Shown here in pieces: positions 8,375-16,662 of a DNA stretch of 64,000 nucleotides; position 1 is the stretch's first letter; each line of letters begins with the position of its first letter. This stretch comes from Gryllotalpicola daejeonensis (GTDB lineage Bacteria > Actinomycetota > Actinomycetes > Actinomycetales > Microbacteriaceae). The notes beneath the pieces were generated by a model. It did not search any database. It saw only the letters and a list, made by a program, of their open reading frames with translations, and was not told the DNA's origin. A program made the position numbers and the translations under genes. The stretch is taken from positions 124,001 through 188,000 of the forward strand of contig NZ_BAABBV010000001.1 in assembly GCF_039538145.1 (NCBI RefSeq), written 5' to 3'.

Positions 8375-10087
8375 ATGACGACCAACACGCAGACGCAGAA
8401 GATGCCGTTGCCTGATACGGGCCTCAAACGGCAGATCGGCTTCATCGGCCTCATGTGGGCCTCGGCCGGTTCGATCATCGGCTCGGGCTGGCTGTACGGC
8501 GCCCAGAAGGGCCTCGCGGCTGCGGGGCCCGCAGTCATCTGGTCGTGGATCATCGGCGCGATCGCCATCCTGATCCTCGCGCTCGTGCACGCCGAGCTGG
8601 GCGGCATGTACCCGATCGCCGGCGGGACTGCGCGCTTCCCGCACCTCGCCTTCGGCGGCATCGCGGGTGGCGCCTTCGGCTGGTTCTCGTGGCTGCAGGC
8701 CGTGACCGTCGCCCCGATCGAGGTGATGGCGATGCTCGGCTATTGGCAATCGCTCGCGCAGACCGAGCACTGGAGCTTCGGCGCTCACCTGCAGGTCACC
8801 GACCCGCAGACGAAGCTCGAGACGCTGACGGCCACCGGCGTCATCTCGGCGCTCATCATCATGGCGATCTTCACCGCGATCAACTTCCTGTCCATCCGCG
8901 CCCTCGCCCGCACCAACAGCGCCGCCACCTGGTGGAAGATCGGCGTTCCCGTGCTCGCGATCTTCGTGCTCGCGATCATCAACTTCCACGGCAGCAACTT
9001 CAGCGCGGGCGAGAGCTTCGCGCCCGGCGGCCTCAAGGGCGTCCTGAGCGCGCTGCCGACGGCCGGCATCGTGTTCGCACTGCTCGGCTTCGAGCAGGCG
9101 GACCAGCTCGCCGGCGAGTCGGCGAACCCCAAGCGAGACATCCCGCGCGCCGTCATCGGCTCTGTCCTCATCGGTCTCGTCATCTATCTCGCGCTGCAGG
9201 TCGTCTTCATCGCCTCGATTCCGGGGGACCACCTGCTGGGCACCTGGGCGAAGACCGCGGCGCAGTACGCCTCCGGTCCGTTCGCGCTGCTCGCCACCGC
9301 CGTCGGCGTCGGCTGGCTCGCGGTCGTGCTCTACGTCGACGCGGTCATCTCGCCCGGTGGCACCGGTCTCATCTACTTCACCGCCACGAGCCGCGTGTCC
9401 TACGGACTGTCGAAGAACGGCTACTTCCCGCGGCTGTTCCAGTCGGTCAACAAGCGCGGCGTTCCGTGGTTCGGCCTCATCATCGCGTGGGTGTTCGGCT
9501 GCGTCTGCTTCCTGCCGTTCCCGAGCTGGCAGCAGCTGGTCAGCCTGATCACGAGCGCCTCCGTGCTGATGTATGCGGGCGCGCCCCTCGCCTTCGGCGC
9601 GTTCCGCAAGCGCATCCCGCTCGCCGACCGTCCGTTCCGCCTGCCCGGCGGCGCGATCCTGGCGCCGATCGCCTTCGTCGTCGCGAACTGGATCATCCTC
9701 TGGACCGGCTGGATCACCGACTACAAGCTCGGCATCTGCATCCTGATCGGCCTCGCGATCATCGTCGTGACGCGCGTCTTCAAGCTGAACCCGACGCCGG
9801 TGCACTTCAACTGGAAGTCCGCGCAGTGGCTCTTCCCGTACCTGATCGGCCTCGGCCTGATCGTCTTCCTCTCCGACTGGAACCAGGATGCGAACGGCAC
9901 GATCGCCGGCCCCGACTGGCTGCCGTTCGGGTGGGACATGGCGGTCACGGCGGCGTTCAGCCTGATCATCTACTTCTGGGCCGTCAACACCTCGGTCGAC
10001 ACCGACGGCATCCTGCTGATGGCAGAGGAGACCGCGGCGCATGCCGAGCAGGAGAGCGCCGAGCTGGGCGAGCCGATCGCCGGCTGA
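8375..10087 (+). CDS. APC-superfamily amino acid permease
   Basis: A 570-residue membrane protein with about 12 transmembrane helices. The first helix carries the APC unwound-helix motif SAGSIIGSGWLYG. The later EQADQLAGESANPKRDIPRA matches the helix 6 / loop 6-7 signature of amino acid/polyamine permeases. A clear GAGGAGAA ribosome site precedes the ATG. The C-terminal tail is long, hydrophilic and acidic. The substrate cannot be assigned. It is monocistronic by context, with a strong hairpin just after the stop. Confidence 0.9.
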   Translation: MTTNTQTQKMPLPDTGLKRQIGFIGLMWASAGSIIGSGWLYGAQKGLAAAGPAVIWSWIIGAIAILILALVHAELGGMYPIAGGTARFPHLAFGGIAGGAFGWFSWLQAVTVAPIEVMAMLGYWQSLAQTEHWSFGAHLQVTDPQTKLETLTATGVISALIIMAIFTAINFLSIRALARTNSAATWWKIGVPVLAIFVLAIINFHGSNFSAGESFAPGGLKGVLSALPTAGIVFALLGFEQADQLAGESANPKRDIPRAVIGSVLIGLVIYLALQVVFIASIPGDHLLGTWAKTAAQYASGPFALLATAVGVGWLAVVLYVDAVISPGGTGLIYFTATSRVSYGLSKNGYFPRLFQSVNKRGVPWFGLIIAWVFGCVCFLPFPSWQQLVSLITSASVLMYAGAPLAFGAFRKRIPLADRPFRLPGGAILAPIAFVVANWIILWTGWITDYKLGICILIGLAIIVVTRVFKLNPTPVHFNWKSAQWLFPYLIGLGLIVFLSDWNQDANGTIAGPDWLPFGWDMAVTAAFSLIIYFWAVNTSVDTDGILLMAEETAAHAEQESAELGEPIAG

Positions 10088-10102
10088 TTCGCTTCACGAG
10101 GG

Positions 10103-10130
10103 CAGGGCGCGGGAGGAATCCCGCGCCCTG
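10103..10130 (+). terminator. Intrinsic terminator-like hairpin after APC permease
   Basis: A perfect 12-base stem (CAGGGCGCGGGA with its complement) and a 4-base GGAA loop, followed by TTCTGTT. It starts 15 bases after the permease stop codon. The T-run is short, as is common in high-GC actinobacteria. Confidence 0.75.
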
Positions 10131-10165
10131 TTCTGTTGCCGGGCATCCGATCGCCAGGAATCGGG

Positions 10166-10199
10166 AATATCTGGATATCCGTACGGTTTTGCAGATATT
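10166..10199 (+). promoter_or_regulatory. Candidate ArsR/SmtB operator overlapping a leaderless promoter
   Basis: AATATCTG (10166-10173) and CAGATATT (10192-10199) are perfect inverted repeats in an AT-rich patch that stands out from the GC-rich surroundings. The right arm contains GATATT, a -10-like box 9 bases before the ATG at 10209. A repressor bound here would block the promoter. The ArsR-family gene encoded in the same operon is the obvious candidate. Confidence 0.6.
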
Positions 10200-10208
10200 G
10201 TGGACCCA

Positions 10209-11696
10209 ATGACGATCATCCGGATGCTGGGCGACGGGCTCCTCGATGCGCTGTCGATGTTCTGGCAGACGCTCTGGGCGCTGTTCCTCGGGTTCGCGCT
10301 CTCGGGCGCGGTGCAGGCCTTCGTGACGCGCGAGCACATGCAGCGCATGTTCGGCGACCACCGCCCGGCGACAATCGCGAAGGCGACATTCTGGGGCATG
10401 GTGAGCTCGTCGTGCTCGTATGCGGCCAGCGCCCTCGCGAAGACGCTCTTCCGACGCGGCGCCGACTTCACGACCTCCCTCGTGTTCATGATCGCGAGCA
10501 CCAACCTCGTCATCGAGCTCGGCCTCGTGCTCTGGCTGCTGCTCGGCTGGCAGTTCGCCCTCGCCGAGCTCGTCGGCGGCGCCATCATGATCGCGCTGCT
10601 CGGCATCATCGGCCCGCGGGTGCTCGGCGGCCGCACGGCGCAGGAAGCGCGTGAGCATCTCGAGCGCTCCGAGAGCGGGCCGTCGGGCGGCCACGGCGGT
10701 CACGCGCACCACCACGACGCGTCCGGCGCCGGCGGCGCAGCGCCCCTGCGCGAGCGCCTGCGCACCCGCGCGGGCTGGGGCGACGCGGCCGGCTACATGA
10801 TCAGCGACCTGACGATGATCCGCAAAGAACTGGTGATCGGATTCCTCGTCGCCGGCTTCATCGCCGTGCTGGTGCCGACCGCCGTGTGGCAGTCGCTGTT
10901 CCTCACCGGCCACGGCTTCTGGTCGAGTCTCGAGAACGTGATCGTCGGCCCGTTCCTCGCGATCATCAGCTTCGTCTGCTCGGTCGGCAATGTGCCGCTC
11001 GCCGCGACGCTGTGGCATGGGGGAGCGAGCTTCGGCGGTGTCGTCGCGTTCGTCTTCGCCGACCTCATTGCACTGCCCTTGCTCGCGATCTACCGGGGAT
11101 ACTTCGGGCTGCGCGTCACCGCGCGCATCCTGGTCGTGTTCTGGGCGACGATGAGCGCCGCAGGTCTCGCGGTCGAGTACCTGTTCCGCTGGGCCCGGAT
11201 TCCTGAGCCCGCGCCCATTCGCGCGATGGCCGACCACGGCTTCGCCTGGAACCATACGACCTGGCTCAACCTGGCCGCGCTCGCGCTGTTCGCCGTCATG
11301 TACGGGCTCTATCGCGCCCGCCGCCGCGAGGCTGCCGCCGAGGGCCGCTACGCCAAGGACCCGATCTGCGGCATGCAGGTCGAGATCGCCAACGCGCCGG
11401 CGCACCGCCGCCGCGACGGCGAAGACTTCTACTTCTGCTCCGACCGCTGCGCGCGGCATTTCGATGAAAGGGAATCGAAGACCATGAGTGAGAACCTGGG
11501 GATGCCCGGCAGCACGCCGCCCGCCATGCAGCACGACCCCAACGGAACGCACCGCGACCCCGTGTGCGGCATGACGGTCAGCCCTGAGACGGCGGCCGCG
11601 AGCTTCGAGCACGAGGGCGAGACGTACTACTTCTGCTCACGCGGTTGCCGCACCGCGTTCGAGCTGAAGCCCGAGGCGTTCCTCACGGCGCAATGA
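10209..11696 (+). CDS. PF03773-type permease fused to two YHS metal-binding domains
   Basis: A 495-residue protein. Residues 1-370 form an eight-to-ten helix permease of the YraQ/ArsP-related family, with the conserved helix motifs MVSSSCSYAASALA and SFVCSVGNVPLAA. A cytoplasmic loop holds a His cluster (GGHGGHAHHHD). Two YHS domains follow: DPICGMQV with FYFCSDRCARHF, and DPVCGMTV with YYFCSRGCRTAF. Each brings a set of Cys residues for metal binding. The role is probably efflux of a metal, metalloid or organometal. The fusion suggests that the YHS modules deliver or sense the cargo. The stop overlaps the ArsR start (ATGA). Confidence 0.88.
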   Translation: MTIIRMLGDGLLDALSMFWQTLWALFLGFALSGAVQAFVTREHMQRMFGDHRPATIAKATFWGMVSSSCSYAASALAKTLFRRGADFTTSLVFMIASTNLVIELGLVLWLLLGWQFALAELVGGAIMIALLGIIGPRVLGGRTAQEAREHLERSESGPSGGHGGHAHHHDASGAGGAAPLRERLRTRAGWGDAAGYMISDLTMIRKELVIGFLVAGFIAVLVPTAVWQSLFLTGHGFWSSLENVIVGPFLAIISFVCSVGNVPLAATLWHGGASFGGVVAFVFADLIALPLLAIYRGYFGLRVTARILVVFWATMSAAGLAVEYLFRWARIPEPAPIRAMADHGFAWNHTTWLNLAALALFAVMYGLYRARRREAAAEGRYAKDPICGMQVEIANAPAHRRRDGEDFYFCSDRCARHFDERESKTMSENLGMPGSTPPAMQHDPNGTHRDPVCGMTVSPETAAASFEHEGETYYFCSRGCRTAFELKPEAFLTAQ

Positions 11697-12076
11697 GCAC
11701 GACGTCTGTCGAAGGATCGGGTCACCAGCATCCGATCGACGCTGCGGCGGTCGCGCAGGCGCGCGGCGCGGTGCCGAGTGCCGACGAGACGGCGCGGCTC
11801 GCCGGGCTGCTGTCGGTCATGGCGGACCCGCTGCGGCTGCGCATCGTCTTCGCCCTCGACGAGACCGAAGAGCTCTGCGTCGGCGACCTCGCGCTCGCGC
11901 TCGACGTCAGCGAAGACGCCGCCGGCTACGCCCTGCGCCTGCTGCGCGCGGCGGGGCTGGTCGCGACGCGCAAGGAAGGGCGCGTCGTCTACAACCGCCT
12001 CGCCCCCGACTTCCCTGAGCCGCTGCTGCACTACTGCCTGCGCGAGTTGATCAAGATCACCGCATCCGATCGTTGA
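11693..12076 (+). CDS. ArsR/SmtB-family metal-responsive repressor
   Basis: A 127-residue winged-helix regulator. MADPLRLRIVFAL opens the domain. The ELCVGDLA box at the alpha-3 helix carries one Cys in the position of the metal-sensing ELCV(C)DL box. The recognition helix VSEDAAGYALRLL is followed by the wing RKEGRVVYNRL. The C-terminal helix has an Asp-His-Cys set (DFPEPLLHYCLREL), near the alpha-5 metal site of SmtB/CzrA. The N-terminus also has a His-x-His (GHQHP). Its ATGA overlap with the permease gene implies co-expression and autoregulation. The metal is not predictable. Confidence 0.88.
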   Translation: MSTTSVEGSGHQHPIDAAAVAQARGAVPSADETARLAGLLSVMADPLRLRIVFALDETEELCVGDLALALDVSEDAAGYALRLLRAAGLVATRKEGRVVYNRLAPDFPEPLLHYCLRELIKITASDR

Positions 12077-12115
12077 GGAGCACGCGGAGCCTGCGGAGCG
12101 CGCGTCTCGAAACGA

Positions 12116-12613
12116 TCACCCGCGCCGAATACTCCCGTAGCTTCCCTTCGTGACGGCGAGCAGATCGCCGGGTGCCAACTCGAGATCGAACCCGCGTCGG
12201 CCGCCCGACACGAGGATCGTCTCGAACCCGGCGGCCGACTCGTCGAGCACCGTCGGCAACGGTGTCTTCTGCCCGACCGGCGAGATGCCGCCCACGACGT
12301 AGCCGCTCTTGCGCTCGGCGACCTTGGGGTCGGCGAGCTCGGCCTTCTTGCCCCCGAGCGCCGCTGCCAGTGCCTTCAGATCGAGCAGTGAGTCGACCGG
12401 CACGATGCCGATGCCGAAGCCGCCGGCATCCGTTGTCACCATCAGCGTCTTGAAGATGCGCGCGGCCTCGATGCCGAGCTCGCGTGCGGCTTCCGCGCCG
12501 AAATCGGTGACGGCCGGGTCGTGCGCGTACGAATGCGGGGTGAAGCGGATGCCTGCGCGCTGCAGCACGACGGTCGCGGCGGTCGTCGGCGCCCCTGAGC
12601 TCTTCTTGGCCAT
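12116..12613 (-). CDS. ybaK: Cys-tRNA(Pro)/Cys-tRNA deacylase, YbaK/EbsC type
   Basis: A 165-residue trans-editing enzyme that hydrolyses cysteinyl-tRNA(Pro) formed in error by prolyl-tRNA synthetase. The whole protein is the YbaK/ProX domain. The conserved Lys segment RIFKTLMV, the GGKKAELADP stretch and GYVVGGISPVGQK are all typical. The ATG at 12613 (MAKKSSGAPTT) is preferred over one ten residues upstream because relatives begin there. It is convergent with the arsR gene 39 bases away. Confidence 0.92.
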   Translation of the reverse strand: MAKKSSGAPTTAATVVLQRAGIRFTPHSYAHDPAVTDFGAEAARELGIEAARIFKTLMVTTDAGGFGIGIVPVDSLLDLKALAAALGGKKAELADPKVAERKSGYVVGGISPVGQKTPLPTVLDESAAGFETILVSGGRRGFDLELAPGDLLAVTKGSYGSIRRG

Positions 12614-12665
12614 AGCGTCACCAGTATTCCGGTCGCCGGGCACCGTGACGGCTGTGGCGCCGCGC

Positions 12666-12671
12666 TAACGT
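12666..12671 (+). promoter_or_regulatory. -10-like box TAACGT, 6 bases before GTG start
   Basis: A TANNNT hexamer immediately upstream of the SDR gene at 12678. The spacing would place the 5' end of the mRNA at the start codon. No ribosome site is seen. Confidence 0.4.
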
Positions 12672-12677
12672 GGCGGC

Positions 12678-13439
12678 GTGAGCGGATTCGTGCAGCCCGA
12701 CTTCTCCATCTCCGGCCAGCGGGCGCTCGTGACGGGCGCGTCTCGCGGCATCGGTCACGACCTGGCGCTCGCCCTCGCGGCAGCGGGCGCTGAGGTGCTG
12801 GCCGGGGTGCGTCGCCTCGAGGACGGGGCCGAGCTGGCGCGGGCATCCGCTCGCATCACGCCCTTTCTCTTGGACGTGACGGATGTCTCGGCGACGCGCG
12901 CCGCGATCGATGCAGAGGTGGCCGCGAACGGGCCGATCTCGATCCTCGTCAACAACGCCGGCCTCGGCTTCAACCACGACGCTGTCGACGTCGGCGAAGA
13001 CGACTGGGACGCCATGATGGACGTCAACCTCAAGGGCCTGTTCTTCGTCACGCAGGCGGTCGCTCGGCACATGCTCGCGGCGGGCTACGGCCGGGTCGTG
13101 AACCTGTCGTCGCAGGCGGGAATCGTGGGCATCCGTCGCCACGCCGTGTATTCGGCGAGCAAGGGCGGTGTCGACCTGCTCACGAAGGTGCTCGCACTCG
13201 AGTGGGCCGACCGCGGCGTGACGGTCAACTCGGTGGCGCCGACGTACATCCGTACGCCCGGGACCGCGGAGCGCCTCGACGACCCCGAGATCGCGGCAGA
13301 CATCCTCGCCCGCATTCCGGCCGCGCGTTTCGGGACGACCGCTGACGTCGCCGCTGCCGTGCTGTACCTCGCCTCGCCGGCGGCGGGGCTCGTGACGGGG
13401 ACGGTGCTGCCGGTCGACGGTGGCTGGACGGCGCAGTAG
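12678..13439 (+). CDS. SDR-family oxidoreductase (classical, NAD(P)-dependent)
   Basis: A 253-residue Rossmann-fold dehydrogenase. TGASRGIG binds the cofactor near residue 20, NNAG follows, the catalytic Ser lies in VVNLSSQAG, and the YSASKGG motif carries Tyr and Lys. The C-terminal VTGTVLPVDGGWTAQ is typical of FabG-like and sugar/polyol SDRs. The substrate is unknown. It is transcribed away from ybaK. Confidence 0.9.
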   Translation: MSGFVQPDFSISGQRALVTGASRGIGHDLALALAAAGAEVLAGVRRLEDGAELARASARITPFLLDVTDVSATRAAIDAEVAANGPISILVNNAGLGFNHDAVDVGEDDWDAMMDVNLKGLFFVTQAVARHMLAAGYGRVVNLSSQAGIVGIRRHAVYSASKGGVDLLTKVLALEWADRGVTVNSVAPTYIRTPGTAERLDDPEIAADILARIPAARFGTTADVAAAVLYLASPAAGLVTGTVLPVDGGWTAQ

Positions 13440-13455
13440 GCCCTGCGCACTTCGG

Positions 13456-13461
13456 TAGGCT
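13456..13461 (+). promoter_or_regulatory. -10-like box TAGGCT before the folate operon
   Basis: TAGGCT lies 8 bases upstream of the GTG at 13470, with no ribosome site between them. It is a probable leaderless promoter driving the cyclohydrolase-dehydrogenase pair. Confidence 0.5.
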
Positions 13462-13469
13462 GACATCGC

Positions 13470-14051
13470 GTGAGCGAAAGTCTGTGGGCCAGGCCCGCGA
13501 GTGACCTGTTGGCGAGCACGGCGTCGGCGGCCCCGACGCCTGGCGGCGGCTCGATCGCCGCCATCACGGGAGCCTTCGGCGTCGGCCTGATCCAGATGGC
13601 GGTGGCGGTGACCGGTGACGCGGCGCTCGACGCACAGGCGGCCCGGCTCGAGCAGCTGCAGGCCGAGATCGCTCCGGCCGCTGACGGCGATGTGCACGAC
13701 TTCGGTGAGCTGATGAGCGCCTACCGCCTGCCGCGCGGCGATGACGCAGAGCGTGAGGCCCGCTCGCGCGAGATCGAGCGCACCAGCACCGCGGCGACGG
13801 AGCGGCCGCTGTCGCTCGTGGAGACCTTCGCGGCGGCCATCGCGCTCTCGCACGAGCTCGAGCCGCTCGTGAAGCCTGGCGTGGTCAGCGACGTGCTCGC
13901 CGGGCGAGACATCGTGATCGGCGCGGCCCGCGCGGCTGTGCGCACGGCCGACATCAACATCGACCAACTCGACCGATTGGGCTCTGCGGCAGCGCCGCAG
14001 CTGAGAGCCCGCAGAGACGCCGCGGCCGCGGCAGTGGAGGCAGGCCTGTGA
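13470..14051 (+). CDS. Cyclodeaminase/cyclohydrolase (FTCD_C), FchA-like
   Basis: A 193-residue all-helical protein of the formiminotransferase-cyclodeaminase C-terminal family (PF04961). The signature near residues 20-33, SAAPTPGGGSIAAITG, is intact. The family includes formimino-THF cyclodeaminase and Methylobacterium FchA, a 5,10-methenyl-THF cyclohydrolase. It lacks a formiminotransferase domain, and no histidine-degradation genes are near, so the cyclohydrolase role is favoured. Its last bases overlap the next gene by 4, a dehydrogenase that lacks the usual cyclohydrolase Lys. The two probably act as successive steps. Confidence 0.85.
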   Translation: MSESLWARPASDLLASTASAAPTPGGGSIAAITGAFGVGLIQMAVAVTGDAALDAQAARLEQLQAEIAPAADGDVHDFGELMSAYRLPRGDDAEREARSREIERTSTAATERPLSLVETFAAAIALSHELEPLVKPGVVSDVLAGRDIVIGAARAAVRTADINIDQLDRLGSAAAPQLRARRDAAAAAVEAGL

Positions 14052-14965
14052 CCGCTCGGATTCTCGACCCCTCGCCGATCGCCGCGGAGTACCGCGATGA
14101 AGTCCGCCAGGACGTCGTGCGGCTCACGCAGCAGCACGGCCGCGCGCCGCGGATTCTCGGGCTGCTCGGCCAGGAAGAGGGGCCGGCGGCGACCTACGCC
14201 CGCTACGCCCGACGCGGTTGCGAGTCCGTCGGCATCGAGCTCGACGTTCGACTGACGGCGCCCGCGGATGTCGAGGCGGCGATCGCGGCGGCGAACGTGG
14301 ACCCGGCGATCGACGGCATCTTCCTCTACTACCCACTCATGGACCGCGCAGGTGACCACTGGCTGCGCGAGCTCGTCGACCCGCGCAAAGACGTCGAGGG
14401 CCTGCACTCGTTCTGGAGCCGCCTGCTCTACGAGAACCGGCGCTTCGTCGACGACGATCACTACGCCCGCGCGATCCTGCCGTGCACGCCGCTCGCGATC
14501 CTGAAGCTGCTGCAGCACGCGGGCATGCGGGGGACGTCGGGGGATGCCCCGCTCGAAGGCGTCACGGCGTGCGTGTTCAATCGCAGCGATCTCGTCGGCC
14601 GCCCCCTGGCGGCGATGCTCGCGAATGACGGAGCGCGGGTGCACTCCCTCGACATCGACGGGGCGGTGACCTTCGAGCCGGCCATCGGGCGGCACACGCA
14701 CGACGTGCGCGATTCGGGCATCGACCGGGCAGGCGCCCTCGCCGAGGCCGACGTGATCATCTCGGCCGTGCCGTCGAAGAGCTTCGAGCTCGTGCGCGGC
14801 GACGAGATCAAGACCGGCGCGATCTGCGTGGATGTCGCAGAGCACACGAACTTCGACGAGTCGGTGCTCGAGCGCGCGAGCGTTTTCGTGCCACGCGTTG
14901 GACCGCTCACGATCGCCATGGCGACGCGCAACCTCGTGCGGCTGGACGCCGTGCACGGGCGCTGA
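14048..14965 (+). CDS. MTD1-like methylene-THF dehydrogenase (FolD fold, cyclohydrolase Lys absent)
   Basis: A 305-residue FolD-fold protein predicted to oxidise 5,10-methylene-THF to methenyl-THF. The substrate-side motif reads TYARYARRGCESVGI. Where FolD has YVxSK the Lys needed for cyclohydrolase activity (E. coli Lys54) is Ala54. RKDVEGL replaces the bacterial KDVDGF. PCTPLAILKLL and NRSDLVGRPLAAMLANDGA are closer to the monofunctional NAD-dependent yeast Mtd1 type, as recalled, than to bacterial FolD. GPLTIAMATRNLVRL ends the fold. GTG overlaps the cyclohydrolase-like gene by 4 bases. Automated annotation may call it a bifunctional FolD, and the missing Lys argues against that. Confidence 0.85.
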   Translation: MTARILDPSPIAAEYRDEVRQDVVRLTQQHGRAPRILGLLGQEEGPAATYARYARRGCESVGIELDVRLTAPADVEAAIAAANVDPAIDGIFLYYPLMDRAGDHWLRELVDPRKDVEGLHSFWSRLLYENRRFVDDDHYARAILPCTPLAILKLLQHAGMRGTSGDAPLEGVTACVFNRSDLVGRPLAAMLANDGARVHSLDIDGAVTFEPAIGRHTHDVRDSGIDRAGALAEADVIISAVPSKSFELVRGDEIKTGAICVDVAEHTNFDESVLERASVFVPRVGPLTIAMATRNLVRLDAVHGR

Positions 14966-14994
14966 TCGGCGCCGACCTGGCCTGACTGCAGGTG

Positions 14995-15669
14995 TCAGCC
15001 CCGCATGCCCTGGAGCAGCGCGGTGAGCACCCGCACCAGGCGCGGCCCGACTTCGACGATCGCGTGCCCGAGCCTCGGGTCGCTGCGATACAGCGCCTCG
15101 ACCTCCGCCCCCGGCGTCGCCATCTGCCAGAGCGCCCCGGCCATGCTGGTCGCCGTGGCGATGACGTCGACACGTTGCTGCTCGGTGAGGCCCAGCAGCC
15201 GGGTGAGCTCGGCTCCGATGCCCTCGACCTCCTCGAGGGTCACGAGCTTGAACTCGCGCACCGACTCGAGCGAGACATTGCGCTCGAGGTTGAGCGGTGC
15301 CTGGGCGAGCAGGTCGCAGAACATCGGGCGGGCCACGAGCGAGTCGGCGATCGCCTGCGCGACCAGCGCAGGCGAGGATGCCGGATTGTGCGTGTCGAAA
15401 TCATCCGTCATGCCCTCGAATGCCGCGCGCAGCGCCGCGCCCCAGTCGCGCCAGCCTGCGGCCGTGAGCTTCAGGAAGATCTGCTCGCGCGTCTCGAAAT
15501 AGCGCAGCAGCGCCGATTTGTGCATGCCGACCTCGGCGGCGATGTCGGTCAGCGTGACGGTGCGGATGCCGCGGTCGGCGCCGAGCCGCGTCGCCGCCGT
15601 GAGGATCGCCTGCTCGCGCTGCTGTTTCGCCTCGTCGGAGCGGGCGCGCTGGAATCCGATATCGCTCAT
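14995..15669 (-). CDS. TetR-family transcriptional regulator
   Basis: A 224-residue regulator. The N-terminal helix-turn-helix is clear: REQAILTAATRLGADRG, then TLTDIAAEVGMHKSALLRYFETREQIF. The C-terminal ligand domain is of the type seen in regulators of small oxidoreductase genes. The gene is divergent from an SDR gene, with two copies of a palindrome between the starts. Repression of the SDR gene and of itself is likely. The ligand is unknown. Confidence 0.9.
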   Translation of the reverse strand: MSDIGFQRARSDEAKQQREQAILTAATRLGADRGIRTVTLTDIAAEVGMHKSALLRYFETREQIFLKLTAAGWRDWGAALRAAFEGMTDDFDTHNPASSPALVAQAIADSLVARPMFCDLLAQAPLNLERNVSLESVREFKLVTLEEVEGIGAELTRLLGLTEQQRVDVIATATSMAGALWQMATPGAEVEALYRSDPRLGHAIVEVGPRLVRVLTALLQGMRG

Positions 15670-15680
15670 GCTGGCAGTTT

Positions 15681-15720
15681 ACGCAACTCGGTTGCAATAA
15701 ATAACGCAACGCTGTTGTAC
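15681..15720. promoter_or_regulatory. Twin operators for the TetR regulator
   Basis: Two copies of GCAAC-N3-GTTGC lie between the divergent genes. Copy 1 is at 15683-15695 (perfect), and copy 2 is at 15706-15718 (last base T, one mismatch). Both are preceded by AC, and their centres are 23 bases apart. This is the classic layout for an autoregulated TetR with a divergent target. Confidence 0.75.
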
Positions 15721-15728
15721 TAACTCAC

Positions 15729-16607
15729 ATGACTACTCAACAGCAGGTTTGGTTCATTACAGGCTCGTCGCGCGGCTTCGGACGCGCGCTCGTCGAGGCG
15801 GCGCTCGAGGCGGGGCACCGCGTGGTCGCTACCGCGCGCAGGCCCCAGCAGCTCGACGACCTCGTCGCGACGTATGGCGAGCGCGTGGCGCCCGTCGCGC
15901 TGGATGTGACGGATGCCTCCGCCGCACGCACCGCGATCGATGAGGCGGTCGCGCGCTTCGGCCGCATCGACGTCGTCGTGAACAACGCCGGGTACGCGAA
16001 CGTCGCTCCCATCGAGACCTCGGACGAGGCCGACTTCCGCGCCCAGTTCGAGACGAATTTCTGGGGCGTGTTCAACGTGACCCGGGCCGCGATCCCGCAG
16101 CTGCGTGCTCAGGGCGGCGGGCTCGTGATCCAGTTCTCGTCGGTCGGCGGCCGTGTCGGCGGCTCGCCGGGCATCGCGAGCTACCAGGCCGCGAAGTTCG
16201 CCGTCGACGGCTTCACGCGAGTGCTCGCGGTCGAGACCGCGCCGTTCGGCATCCGCACCATGGTCGTCGAGCCGAGCGGCTTCGCGACCGACTGGGCGGG
16301 CAGCTCGATGCAGGTGCACGACATCCCCGACGAGTACCAGCAGACCGTCGGCGCCATGAACTCCCGCATGCGCCAGACCGGTTCGCGCCCTGCAGGCGAC
16401 CCGAAGCGCGCCGCCGAGATCATCGTGCGTGCGGCCGCTCGACAGAACGTGCCGAGCCACCTGCTCGTCGGGGTGAACGCGGTCGAGATGTCGATCGCGT
16501 ACTCGAAGCGGCAGCTCGCCGAAGCCGAGGCGTGGCGGCAGGTCAGCCGCTCCGCGGACTTCGCCGAGCCGTACCCGGCCGAGCAGCCGGCCGACGTGGC
16601 CGTATGA
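15729..16607 (+). CDS. SDR-family oxidoreductase, TetR-controlled
   Basis: A 292-residue short-chain dehydrogenase. The cofactor motif is FITGSSRGFGRAL, followed by NNAGYAN and the catalytic YQAAKFAVDG (Tyr/Lys). The C-terminal extension and the PSGFATDWAGSS loop resemble the oxidoreductases often annotated as SDR/retinol-dehydrogenase-like in actinobacteria. It is divergently transcribed from the TetR gene with the operators directly upstream, so expression is probably induced by its substrate or a related compound. Confidence 0.9.
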   Translation: MTTQQQVWFITGSSRGFGRALVEAALEAGHRVVATARRPQQLDDLVATYGERVAPVALDVTDASAARTAIDEAVARFGRIDVVVNNAGYANVAPIETSDEADFRAQFETNFWGVFNVTRAAIPQLRAQGGGLVIQFSSVGGRVGGSPGIASYQAAKFAVDGFTRVLAVETAPFGIRTMVVEPSGFATDWAGSSMQVHDIPDEYQQTVGAMNSRMRQTGSRPAGDPKRAAEIIVRAAARQNVPSHLLVGVNAVEMSIAYSKRQLAEAEAWRQVSRSADFAEPYPAEQPADVAV

Positions 16608-16662
16608 CGCCGTTCTACGCGTGACGCGGCGTGCGGCCGAGGGGGAGTGACAGAGTAGAAGG

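Noticed and set aside
13470..14051. Histidine-degradation cyclodeaminase
   Set aside because: No formiminotransferase domain and no hut genes nearby. The overlap with a folate dehydrogenase points to one-carbon metabolism.
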